Positions 15,617-22,923 of a DNA stretch of 49,508 nucleotides are shown piece after piece; within the stretch, counting starts at the first letter, position 1; each line of letters opens with the position of its first letter. This stretch comes from Acetobacteraceae bacterium. GTDB taxonomy: Bacteria > Pseudomonadota > Alphaproteobacteria > Acetobacterales > Acetobacteraceae. The notes under the pieces were generated by a model, which was given only the letters and a program-made list of their open reading frames with translations, was not told the origin of the DNA and did no database searches. The position numbers and the translations under genes were made by a program. The stretch is taken from contig JAIYCD010000258.1 of the NCBI GenBank assembly GCA_027488195.1, positions 1 through 49,508 on the forward strand, written 5' to 3'.

Positions 15617-17677
15617 TCAGACGCTGGCCAGGCTGCGGATGCGCACGCGCGGATGGATCTCCGCCTGAGAGAGCACGGGCGTGCTCGGGCGGAAGCGTTC
15701 GATGATGGCGCGCAGATGCGGGCGCAGCGCGCCGGAACACAGCAGCGCCGGGTGCTCGCCCTGCGCGGCCTGGGCATCCAGCACATCGCGCAGGCGCTGC
15801 ATGAAGGCTTGCAGGCGGCCTGGCTCCATCGCCAGCTGGCGATCCTCCGGCGGGCCGGCGAGGGATTCGGTGAAGGCCACCTCCCATTCCGGCGAGAGCA
15901 TGACGATGGGCACATAGCCCTGCGGCCCGCGCGCCGCCTCGGAGAGCTGGCGGCTCAGGCGCATCCGCACGATGCCCAGCATCTGCGGCAGCGAGCGCAT
16001 ATTCGCCGCCGCCGCCTCCTGCAGGCCTTCCAGGATGGTCGGCAGGTCGCGGATGGAGACGCGCTCGGCCAGCAGCGCCTGGAGCAGGCGTTGCAGCAGG
16101 CCGATGCTGACCTGGCTCGGGATCAGATCCTGCACGAGCTTCTGCTGGTCGCGCGGGAGTTCGTCGAGCAGCTTCACCGTCTCGCTGTAGGAGAGCAGCT
16201 CGCTCATGTTCTCGCGCACCACCTCGGTCAGGTGTGTGGCGAGCACGCCGGCGCAATCCACGACCGTGCAGCCGCGCGCGAGCGCTTCCTCGCGCAGGCT
16301 CTCCTCGATCCAGAGGGCGGGCAGGCCGAAGGCGGGTTCGGTGGTCTTCTCGCCGGGCAGGTCGGGCAGGCCGCCCTCGGGGTTGATGGCGAGGTGCAGG
16401 GGTGGGCGCAAGCTGCCGCGCACCGCCTCGATCTCCTTCACGCGCAGGATGTAGGTGTCGGGCGGCAGGTCCAGATTGTCCTGGATGCGGACGGAGGGAA
16501 GCACGAAGCCCATCTCCTGCGCGATGGAGCGGCGCAGCCCGCGGATCTGCTCGGTCAGGCGCGGCGCCTCGCCCGAGGCGAGCGAGAGCAGGCCATAGCC
16601 CAGTTCCAGCCGCAGCAGATCCATCCGGAGCGCCTCGGAGACGGCGGGCTCGGTCGGGATCTGTGGCGGTTCCTCGGGCATCAGGGGTGCGGCGAGGCTC
16701 GCCTGGCGCTGGAACCAGGCGGCCGTGCCGGTGGCGCCGGCGATGATGAGGAAGGGCAGCAGCGGCATGCCCGGCATGGCGCCCAGCACGAGGGCCGCGG
16801 CGGTGGCGATGGCGAGCGGCTTCCAGCCGGTCAGCTCGCGGGCCATGAGCTGGTCCGCCTGTTCCTCCTTCGCGGCCTTGGTGACGACGATGGCGGCGGC
16901 GACGCTGACCAGCAGCGCCGGGATCTGGCCCACCAGGCCATCGCCCACCGTCAGGATGGAATAGGTCTCGACCGCGCTGCCGAAGCTCATCCCGTGGCGG
17001 CCAAGGCCGATGGCGAGCCCGCCCAGCAGGTTGATGAAGGTGGAGATGAGGCCCGCGATGGCATCGCCCTTCACGAATTTCGAGGCGCCGTCCATCGCGC
17101 CGTGGAAGCCGCTTTCCTCCTGGAGTTCGCGGCGGCGCAGCTTCGCCTGCGCCTCGTCGATGGTGCCGGCCGAGAGGTCGGCGTCGATCGCCATCTGCTT
17201 GCCGGGCATGGCGTCCAGGTGGAAGCGCGCGGCGACTTCCGCGATGCGGCCCGCGCCCTTGGAGACGACGACATGGTTCACGATGAGCAGGATGGCAAAG
17301 ACGATCATGCCCACCAGGATATCGCCGCTCATCAGGAAGTTGCCGAAGGCCGCGATGACGCCGCCCGCCGCCTCCGGCCCCTCATGGCCGTTGGCGAGGA
17401 TGGCGCGCGTGGTGGCGACGTTGAGGCCGAGACGGAACAGCGTGGTGATGAGCAGCAGCTGCGGGAAGGACTGGAAGTCGAGCGGCCGCGTCAGCAGCAG
17501 CGCGACCATCAGCATGAGGACGGAAAGCACGATGTTGAGCGCGAGTGCGGCATCGAGCAGCACGGCCGGCAGCGGTACGATCAGGATGATCATGACGAGC
17601 AGGACGCCGGCGACCAGCATCACCTCGGAGGAGAGGCGGAGGTTGCGCAGCCAGGCGGGGAGGGCGGCGGCGTTCAC
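15617..17677 (-). CDS. flhA: Flagellar export gate protein FlhA
   Basis: A 686-residue FlhA, close to the usual 690-700. The N-terminal half has about eight transmembrane segments, beginning with VMLVAGVLLVMIILIVPLP. The FHIPEP-family signature region follows (TTRAILANGHEGPEAAGG, then FLMSGDILVGMIVFAILLIVNHVVVSKGAGRI). The cytoplasmic C-terminal domain (from about residue 340) contains LPPDTYILRVKEIE and LARGCTVVDCAGVLATHLTEVV, the conserved chaperone/substrate-docking region. FlhA forms the nonameric export gate of the flagellar type III system in the inner membrane. It overlaps flbD by 4 bp (17674-17677) and precedes flhF by 3 bp. Confidence 0.95.
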   Translation of the reverse strand: MNAAALPAWLRNLRLSSEVMLVAGVLLVMIILIVPLPAVLLDAALALNIVLSVLMLMVALLLTRPLDFQSFPQLLLITTLFRLGLNVATTRAILANGHEGPEAAGGVIAAFGNFLMSGDILVGMIVFAILLIVNHVVVSKGAGRIAEVAARFHLDAMPGKQMAIDADLSAGTIDEAQAKLRRRELQEESGFHGAMDGASKFVKGDAIAGLISTFINLLGGLAIGLGRHGMSFGSAVETYSILTVGDGLVGQIPALLVSVAAAIVVTKAAKEEQADQLMARELTGWKPLAIATAAALVLGAMPGMPLLPFLIIAGATGTAAWFQRQASLAAPLMPEEPPQIPTEPAVSEALRMDLLRLELGYGLLSLASGEAPRLTEQIRGLRRSIAQEMGFVLPSVRIQDNLDLPPDTYILRVKEIEAVRGSLRPPLHLAINPEGGLPDLPGEKTTEPAFGLPALWIEESLREEALARGCTVVDCAGVLATHLTEVVRENMSELLSYSETVKLLDELPRDQQKLVQDLIPSQVSIGLLQRLLQALLAERVSIRDLPTILEGLQEAAAANMRSLPQMLGIVRMRLSRQLSEAARGPQGYVPIVMLSPEWEVAFTESLAGPPEDRQLAMEPGRLQAFMQRLRDVLDAQAAQGEHPALLCSGALRPHLRAIIERFRPSTPVLSQAEIHPRVRIRSLASV

Positions 17678-19062
17678 GCGACGCGCCAGCTCTCGGGCAG
17701 CTGCCCGGGGGCGAGGGGCACGGCGACGCCCTGGCCGCGATACTCGGCCAGCTTGTTGCGCAGCGTGCGGATGGAGATGCCGAGGATCTCGGCCGCGCGG
17801 GTGCGGTTGCCGAGGCAGCGGCCCAGCGTTTCGAGGATGAGCTCGCGCTCCACCTCCTCCATGCGGCGGCCGACAAGGGCCGCGATGGGATGGGCCGCGA
17901 TGGGATGGGCGGCGGCGGGCGCGAAGGCAGCTTGTGCCGCGCCTTCGGCCACGGGCTCGGCGGGCACGCTGCCCAGCTCGATGGCGTCCGCGCCGATTTC
18001 GCGGCCGCTGGCCAGCAGCACGGCGCGGTGCAGCGCATTCTCCAGCTCGCGCACATTGCCGGGCCAGGGATGCGCCATGAGGCGCGCGGTCGCGGCGGGC
18101 GAGAGCGGGCGCGCCGGCAGGCCATTGGCGGCCGAATAGCGCTCGGCGAAATGCTCGGCGAGCGGCAGGATGTCGCCGCCGCGTTCGCGCAGCGGCGGGA
18201 TGCGCAGCTGCACGACATTCAGGCGGAAATAGAGGTCCTCCCGGAAGCGGCCGGCGCGCACCTCGGCCTGGAGATCGCGGTTGGTGGCGGCGAGGATGCG
18301 CACGTCGACCTTCACCGGCTGCGTGCCGCCGAGCTTGTCCACCTCGCGCTCCTGGATCGCGCGCAGCAGCTTGGATTGCAGGCGCACATCCATCTCGCCG
18401 ATTTCGTCCAGCAGCAGCGTGCCGCGATCGGCCTGCTCGAACTTGCCCTTGCGGGCGGCAACGGCGCCGCTGAAGGCGCCGCGCTCATGGCCGAAGAGCT
18501 CGCTCTCCAGCAGCGCCTCGGGCAGGGCCGCGCAGTTCAGCGCCACGAAGGGGCCGCGCGCGCGCTTGGAGGCGGAGTGGATGTGCCGCGCCAGGACCTC
18601 CTTGCCGGTCCCGCTCTCGCCCATGATGAGCACCGAGGCCTCGGCGCGGGCCAATTGCTCGGCGCGGGTGAGCAAGGCCTGCATCGCCGGGTCGCGGCAG
18701 ACCGGCGCATCCTGGGCGGCCGTCACCGCCTGGAGCATGGCGGCGATCAGCTCCGCCTCGGGCGGGAGCGGCAGGAATTCGCGCGCGCCGGCGCGGATGG
18801 CGCGCAGCACCGCCTCGGCATCCGCGTTGCGGCCGCAGGCGATCAGGGGTGTGGCGATGCGCTCCTCGGCCAGGCGTTCGAGCAGCCAGGGCAGGTCATG
18901 CGCGGCATCGGCGAGGATGAGGTCGGCCCCCGCGCCGCGCAGGCGTTCGAGGCCCGCGGTGACGCCCTCCACCTGCGTCAGCTGCGCGCCGCGCGCGGCG
19001 GCGATGCGCGCGGCATGCCCCAGCTCGCCCGCGAGCGAGCCGATGATGAGCAGGCGCGTCAT
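17674..19062 (-). CDS. flbD: Sigma-54-dependent flagellar regulator, FlbD-like
   Basis: A 462-residue enhancer-binding protein with three parts. Residues 1-115 form a degenerate receiver domain without the clear acidic pocket of a phospho-acceptor, as in Caulobacter FlbD. Residues about 120-350 are the AAA+ sigma-54 activation domain: Walker A GESGTGKE at 148-155, GAFSGA at 195-200 and Walker B LLLDE at 216-220. The C-terminus is a Fis-type helix-turn-helix (ILETLGRCLGNRTRAAEILGIS). The sigma-54 contact loop has Ser instead of Thr (GAFSGA for GAFTGA). Its position between fliN and flhA matches alphaproteobacterial flbD. Probable targets are the sigma-54 promoters and GCGGCA-type sites upstream of flgE, fliK and fliF. 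Confidence 0.9.
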   Translation of the reverse strand: MTRLLIIGSLAGELGHAARIAAARGAQLTQVEGVTAGLERLRGAGADLILADAAHDLPWLLERLAEERIATPLIACGRNADAEAVLRAIRAGAREFLPLPPEAELIAAMLQAVTAAQDAPVCRDPAMQALLTRAEQLARAEASVLIMGESGTGKEVLARHIHSASKRARGPFVALNCAALPEALLESELFGHERGAFSGAVAARKGKFEQADRGTLLLDEIGEMDVRLQSKLLRAIQEREVDKLGGTQPVKVDVRILAATNRDLQAEVRAGRFREDLYFRLNVVQLRIPPLRERGGDILPLAEHFAERYSAANGLPARPLSPAATARLMAHPWPGNVRELENALHRAVLLASGREIGADAIELGSVPAEPVAEGAAQAAFAPAAAHPIAAHPIAALVGRRMEEVERELILETLGRCLGNRTRAAEILGISIRTLRNKLAEYRGQGVAVPLAPGQLPESWRVA

Positions 19063-19385
19063 ACGCCGCGATCCGCCTTGACGATCTCGGTCATGGTGAT
19101 GCCGAGGCGGTTATCCTCCACCATCACCACCTCGCCGCGCGCGACCAGGCGGTTGTTCACATAGATGTCCACCGCCTCGCCCAGCTTGCGGTCCAGCTCG
19201 ACGACGGCGCCGCGGCCGAGCTTCAGCAGCTGGCTCACCTGCATGGTGGCGCGGCCCAGCACGGCGCTGACCTGCACCGGGATGTCATAGACCGCCTCCA
19301 GGTCGCGCGGCAGGCTGGCGGCGCGCTCGCCGCCCAGCGGCGTGCCGGGCGTGGCGGGTTCGAAGTCGTCCGGCGCGTCGCTCAT
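19059..19385 (-). CDS. fliN: Flagellar motor switch protein FliN
   Basis: A 108-residue FliN. The SpoA/FliN domain covers about residues 30-105: YDIPVQVSAVLGRATMQVSQLLKLGRG, then VELDRKLGEAVDIYVNNRLVARGEVVMVEDNRLGITMTEIV. The N-terminal 30 residues are Pro/Asp-rich and variable. FliN forms the bottom of the C-ring with FliM and binds the export protein FliH. Its stop overlaps the start of flbD by 4 bp. The 24-bp gap to fliG leaves no room for fliH, which usually sits here in related clusters. Confidence 0.93.
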   Translation of the reverse strand: MSDAPDDFEPATPGTPLGGERAASLPRDLEAVYDIPVQVSAVLGRATMQVSQLLKLGRGAVVELDRKLGEAVDIYVNNRLVARGEVVMVEDNRLGITMTEIVKADRGV

Positions 19386-19409
19386 GCGATCTCCTGCTGG
19401 TTCTCGGTG

Positions 19410-20414
19410 CTATTCAACAAGCTGATCATCCTTGCCCTCGGCGAGCTGAATCTGGCCCTGCGCCGCGAGGTCCTTGGCGGCGAGGACGACGGCGGCCTGC
19501 GCCTCGTCCACATCCTTGAGGCGAACGGGGCCCAGCGCCGCGATGTCGTCGCGCAGCAGCTTCGCCGCGCGCTCGGTCATGTTGCGGAAGAAGAGGTCGC
19601 GCATCTCCTCGGCCGCACCCTTCAGCGCGAGCGTCAGGCGCTCCTTCTCGACCGAGCGCAGCAGCAGCTGCAGCCCCGCCGGGTCCAGGCGCTTGAGGTC
19701 GTCGAAGGTGAACATCAGCGCGCGGATGCGCTCGGCCGACTCGAAATTGCGCTCCTCCAGCGCGGCCATGATCCGCGCCTCGGCCTGGCGATCGAGGCCG
19801 TTGAAGATATCGGCCATCATCTCATGCGCATCGCGGCGCGTGGAGCGCGCGAGGTTGGACATGAACTCCATCTTCAGCGTGCGCTCAACGCCGTCCAGCG
19901 CCTCCTTCTGGACGTTCTCCATGCGCAGCATGCGCATGACGACCTCCATCGCGAAGCCCTCGGGCAGGATGGCGAGGACGCGCGCCGCGTGGTCGGGCTT
20001 CACCTTGGTGAGCACGACGGCGACCGTCTGCGGGTATTCGTTCTTGAGGTAGTTCGCGAGAACCGTCTCGTTCACATTGCCGAGCTTGTCGAAGATGGTA
20101 CGGCCCGCGGGGCCGCGGATCTCCTCCATGATCTGGGTCACGCGCTCGGGCGTCAGCGTGCGCAGCAGCAGGCGCTCGGTGCTCTCGAAGGAGCCGACCA
20201 GGCTGCCCGCCTGGCCGAGCTGGCTGGCGAATTCGTCGCAGATCGCCTCGACCGTTTCCGACGGCACCGCGCCCAGCTGGGACATGGCGTGCGAGAGATC
20301 GCGGATCTCGTCCTCGTGCAGGCGCTCGAAGAAGCGCGTCGCGTGCTCCTCGCCCAGGGCCAGCATCAGGATGGCGGCCTTCTGCATCCCCGCCATGCGC
20401 TTGCGACCGCTCAT
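19410..20414 (-). CDS. fliG: Flagellar motor switch protein FliG
   Basis: A 334-residue FliG with its three domains. The N-terminal part binds FliF ([33 protein letters not shown]). The middle domain carries the EHPQ-equivalent region as [25 protein letters not shown]. The C-terminal torque domain has [45 protein letters not shown], with the charged residues that contact MotA. It forms the C-ring face under the MS-ring. Its ATG overlaps the fliF stop by 4 bp. Confidence 0.95.
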   Translation of the reverse strand: MSGRKRMAGMQKAAILMLALGEEHATRFFERLHEDEIRDLSHAMSQLGAVPSETVEAICDEFASQLGQAGSLVGSFESTERLLLRTLTPERVTQIMEEIRGPAGRTIFDKLGNVNETVLANYLKNEYPQTVAVVLTKVKPDHAARVLAILPEGFAMEVVMRMLRMENVQKEALDGVERTLKMEFMSNLARSTRRDAHEMMADIFNGLDRQAEARIMAALEERNFESAERIRALMFTFDDLKRLDPAGLQLLLRSVEKERLTLALKGAAEEMRDLFFRNMTERAAKLLRDDIAALGPVRLKDVDEAQAAVVLAAKDLAAQGQIQLAEGKDDQLVE

Positions 20415-22090
20415 TCGTCATCCTCCGGGGTGAGCCAGCGCCGGATGGCGACCAGCGCCTCGTCCGGGTATTCGTCCACCAGCGCGGTGATGCGCGTGAT
20501 GGAGGAGGCGCGCAGCTGCCCCCGCACATGCGCGAGGCGAACCATTTCTTCGGAAGCACCGCCATCCTCGGCGCCCAGCAACCCGTTCGGCGATTCGCCG
20601 GGGGGCAGCGCCGGATCGCCCGGCTCGCCCGTGCCGGCCAGGGCGCCGCCGCCGGCCCCACCGGCGACCATGCCCCCGCCCGCCCCCGCCCCGGCCAGCG
20701 CCGGCGTGGGGTTGAGCGAGAGCGAGAGCTTGCGCGCCACCGGCCGCGCCACCAGCAGCAGCGTCAGCAGGATCAGCACGCCGATGACGGCCGTCTCCAG
20801 CAGCCGCGCCAGCACCGCCTGCGGGATGTCGAGGCCGAACATGCCGGCCTCGCGCGGCGCTTCCTCGGGGTCCGCGAAGCGCATGGAGACGACCTCCACG
20901 CGGTCGCCGCGCTGCTCGTTGAAGCCGACCGCGTTGCGCACCAGCGCGGCGATACGGGAGAGCTCCTCGGGCGTGCGCTCGCGCTTGGTCGCGGGACCAT
21001 CGGGCCGCGCCTCGGTCACGCCATCCACCAGCACCGCGACGGTGAGGCGCCGGGTGACCGGATGCTCGCGCAGCGCATTGCGGATGGTGCGGCCGATCTC
21101 GAAATTGGTCGTCTCCTCCTGGCGGCTTTCCTGGTTGCCGCCCGCACCGCCAGCCGGTTCCGCCCCCGGCAGGTTGTTGCCGACGCCGACGGCGCCCGCC
21201 TCCTGGCTGCGGCTCGTCTCGTTGCTGGATTGCGTGCTGCGGGCCACCTGGTTCTCGGGGTCGAATCGCTCCTCGCGCGTCTCGACACGGTCGAAATCCA
21301 TCTCCAGCGCCACTTCGGCGCGCACGCGCCCCGGGCCCAGCACGCGCTCCAGCATTTCCTCGACCGCGCGGGAGAGGCGGGCCTCCTGGCCGCGGCGCAG
21401 CTCCTCCTGCGTCTGGGCGCCGGCCGGGCCGTTCAGCGCCTGGCCGCCGCGCGCCAGCAATTCGCCGCGGCTGTCCACGATGGAGACATTCTGCGGGCGC
21501 AGTCCCGGCACGGCGGCGACGACGAGGTGCAGCACCGCCTGCACGCCCTCGCGGTCCAGCCGCTGCGCGCCCTGCATGGTGAGCAGCACGCTGGCCTGCG
21601 CCTCGGCCCGCTCGCGCGAGAAGGCCTCGCGCCGCGGCAGCACGAGATGCACGCGCGCGGCGCGCACGCCGCTGAGTGCGCGGATGCTGCGCGCCAATTC
21701 GCCCTCCATGGCGCGCAGGCGGTTCATCTCCTGCTGGAAGGGCGTGGTGGTCAGGCTCTCATTGCGATCGAACAGCTCATTGCCGATGGAGCCGCCGGCG
21801 GGCAGGCCTTCGCGGGCGAGGGCCAGGCGCAGCCGCGGCACATCCTCGGCCGGGACCAGCACCTGCGTGCCGCCCGCGGCCAGCCGGTAGGGCACGCGCT
21901 GCCGCTCGAGGGCGGCCACCACGGCACCCGCATCCCGCGTTTCGAGATCGCCATAGAGCAGGCCCATGGGCGGGGTGCCCGCCCGCAGCACGAGGAAGAT
22001 GATGAGCCCGAGAACGCCCAGGCCAACCCCGGCCAGGGCCATCAACTGAACCCGGCCCAGCGCCCGCAGCTGGCCGATCAGATTCTGCAT
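20411..22090 (-). CDS. fliF: Flagellar MS-ring protein FliF
   Basis: FliF forms the MS-ring in the inner membrane. From the ATG at 22090 the protein has 559 residues. It opens [15 protein letters not shown], then a first transmembrane span ([18 protein letters not shown]), the periplasmic YscJ-like ring domains ([38 protein letters not shown]), a long variable loop, a second span near residues 450-475, and the C-terminal FliG-binding tail ([32 protein letters not shown]). The frame also has ATGs at 22117 and 22147, adding 9 or 19 non-conserved residues. The shorter form is preferred because it leaves the GCGGCAAGTTCTGCC site (22159-22173) about 70 bp upstream of the start rather than against it. 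Confidence 0.92.
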   Translation of the reverse strand: MQNLIGQLRALGRVQLMALAGVGLGVLGLIIFLVLRAGTPPMGLLYGDLETRDAGAVVAALERQRVPYRLAAGGTQVLVPAEDVPRLRLALAREGLPAGGSIGNELFDRNESLTTTPFQQEMNRLRAMEGELARSIRALSGVRAARVHLVLPRREAFSRERAEAQASVLLTMQGAQRLDREGVQAVLHLVVAAVPGLRPQNVSIVDSRGELLARGGQALNGPAGAQTQEELRRGQEARLSRAVEEMLERVLGPGRVRAEVALEMDFDRVETREERFDPENQVARSTQSSNETSRSQEAGAVGVGNNLPGAEPAGGAGGNQESRQEETTNFEIGRTIRNALREHPVTRRLTVAVLVDGVTEARPDGPATKRERTPEELSRIAALVRNAVGFNEQRGDRVEVVSMRFADPEEAPREAGMFGLDIPQAVLARLLETAVIGVLILLTLLLVARPVARKLSLSLNPTPALAGAGAGGGMVAGGAGGGALAGTGEPGDPALPPGESPNGLLGAEDGGASEEMVRLAHVRGQLRASSITRITALVDEYPDEALVAIRRWLTPEDDE

Positions 22091-22158
22091 GGCACCATCC
22101 GACGCGGCGCGCTGCATACCAACATGCAAATTCTCCCGGGGGCTCATCCTGTGCCCTG

Positions 22159-22173
22159 GGCAGAACTTGCCGC
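22159..22173 (-). promoter_or_regulatory. ftr-like FlbD site at fliF
   Basis: The minus strand reads GCGGCAAGTTCTGCC, identical over 15 bases to the site at 24748-24762 upstream of flgE. It sits 12-84 bp before the possible fliF starts. In Caulobacter, FlbD represses fliF from an ftr site near its promoter. The same arrangement is inferred here. No convincing sigma-54 promoter was found next to it. Confidence 0.55.
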
Positions 22174-22177
22174 ATGC

Positions 22178-22209
22178 CGCGTTGCGAAAGACTTAACGCC
22201 CGCAACGCG
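22178..22209 (-). terminator. 9-bp inverted repeat between flgD and fliF
   Basis: CGCGTTGCG (22178-22186) and CGCAACGCG (22201-22209) are perfect complements separated by 14 bases. In the transcribed (leftward) direction the hairpin starts 17 bases after the flgD stop and precedes fliF. There is no T run, so it may be a Rho-independent-like terminator without a tail, or an operator. Confidence 0.35.
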
Positions 22210-22225
22210 TCATGCTTCGCAGGAC

Positions 22226-22906
22226 TCAATTCGCCGCGAGGCCGCGCAGCTTGTCGAAGGCGACCGAGAGCGCGCCCAGGCTGAGCCGCACCTCGCCATC
22301 GCGCCGGTCCACCGCCGTGGCACGCGCCAGCACGCCCGCGGTCACGGGTGCCGCGGTGCCGTCCGCGCGGCTGCCGGTGAGGGTGAAGCGATAGGCGCCA
22401 TCGGCCAGCTGCGCGCCATTTCCATCGCGCCCGTCCCAGCTCCAGTTCATGGGCGTGCTGCCGAGCGTCACCTCGGCGCTGCGCAGCGTGCGGCCATTGG
22501 CGTCCTGCACCGTCACCTGCGCGCGCCGCGCCTCGCCCGCGGCCGGCAGGCGCAACTGCGCCTGGCCGCCCTGGAGCGCCAGGCGATCGCTCTCCACCTC
22601 CACCACGCGGCCCATCAGCGGTGCGGCGGAGACGAGCTGGTTGCCCTGCTCCACGCTCAGCAGGCGTTCGAGATTGGTGTTCACCTTGATCTGCTGTTCG
22701 ACGGTGGCGAACTGCACCAGCTGCTGCGTCATCTGGTTCGCGTCCATCGCATTGGTCGGATCCTGGTTCTGCAGCTGCGTCGTCAGCAGCGTGAGGAAGG
22801 TGTTGAAGTCGGCGCCGATTCCCGTGCCCGCGTTGTTGGCGCCCGCGTTGTTGGCCCGCGCGCCTGTCGTCGTGCCGGCCTGGGTTGCGCTGATGCTGCC
22901 GCTCAT
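22226..22906 (-). CDS. flgD: Flagellar hook capping protein FlgD
   Basis: A 226-residue FlgD, the scaffold that caps the growing hook and is later discarded. The N-terminal export and capping region contains FNTFLTLLTTQLQNQDPTN..MTQQLVQFATVEQQIKVNTNLERLL (about residues 33-85), the strongest family signature. The C-terminal half has the FLG-type fibronectin-like domain (MNWSWDGRDGNGAQLADGAYRFTL). The start at 22906 has a GGAGA Shine-Dalgarno-like sequence. It lies 17 bp after the fliK stop, so fliK-flgD is one unit, probably driven by the sigma-54 promoter upstream of fliK. Confidence 0.93.
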   Translation of the reverse strand: MSGSISATQAGTTTGARANNAGANNAGTGIGADFNTFLTLLTTQLQNQDPTNAMDANQMTQQLVQFATVEQQIKVNTNLERLLSVEQGNQLVSAAPLMGRVVEVESDRLALQGGQAQLRLPAAGEARRAQVTVQDANGRTLRSAEVTLGSTPMNWSWDGRDGNGAQLADGAYRFTLTGSRADGTAAPVTAGVLARATAVDRRDGEVRLSLGALSVAFDKLRGLAAN

Positions 22907-22923
22907 ATGTCGTCTCCGTCGCG

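Noticed and set aside
14336-18139. Plus-strand open frame of 1267 codons across flhG, flhF and flhA
   Set aside because: Antisense shadow of three overlapping flagellar genes; Arg/Gln/His-rich with no recognisable domain.
22141-22165. Sigma-54-like GGGCACAGGATGAGC on the minus strand before fliF
   Set aside because: GG and GC spacing is right, but the -12 element (GAGC) lacks TT and no other feature supports it; fliF is usually not sigma-54-dependent in this group.
22187-22210. TTAA half-sites near fliF and at 30405-30440 as CtrA boxes
   Set aside because: The TTAA-N7-TTAA spacing of CtrA sites is not met at either place; only single half-sites are present.
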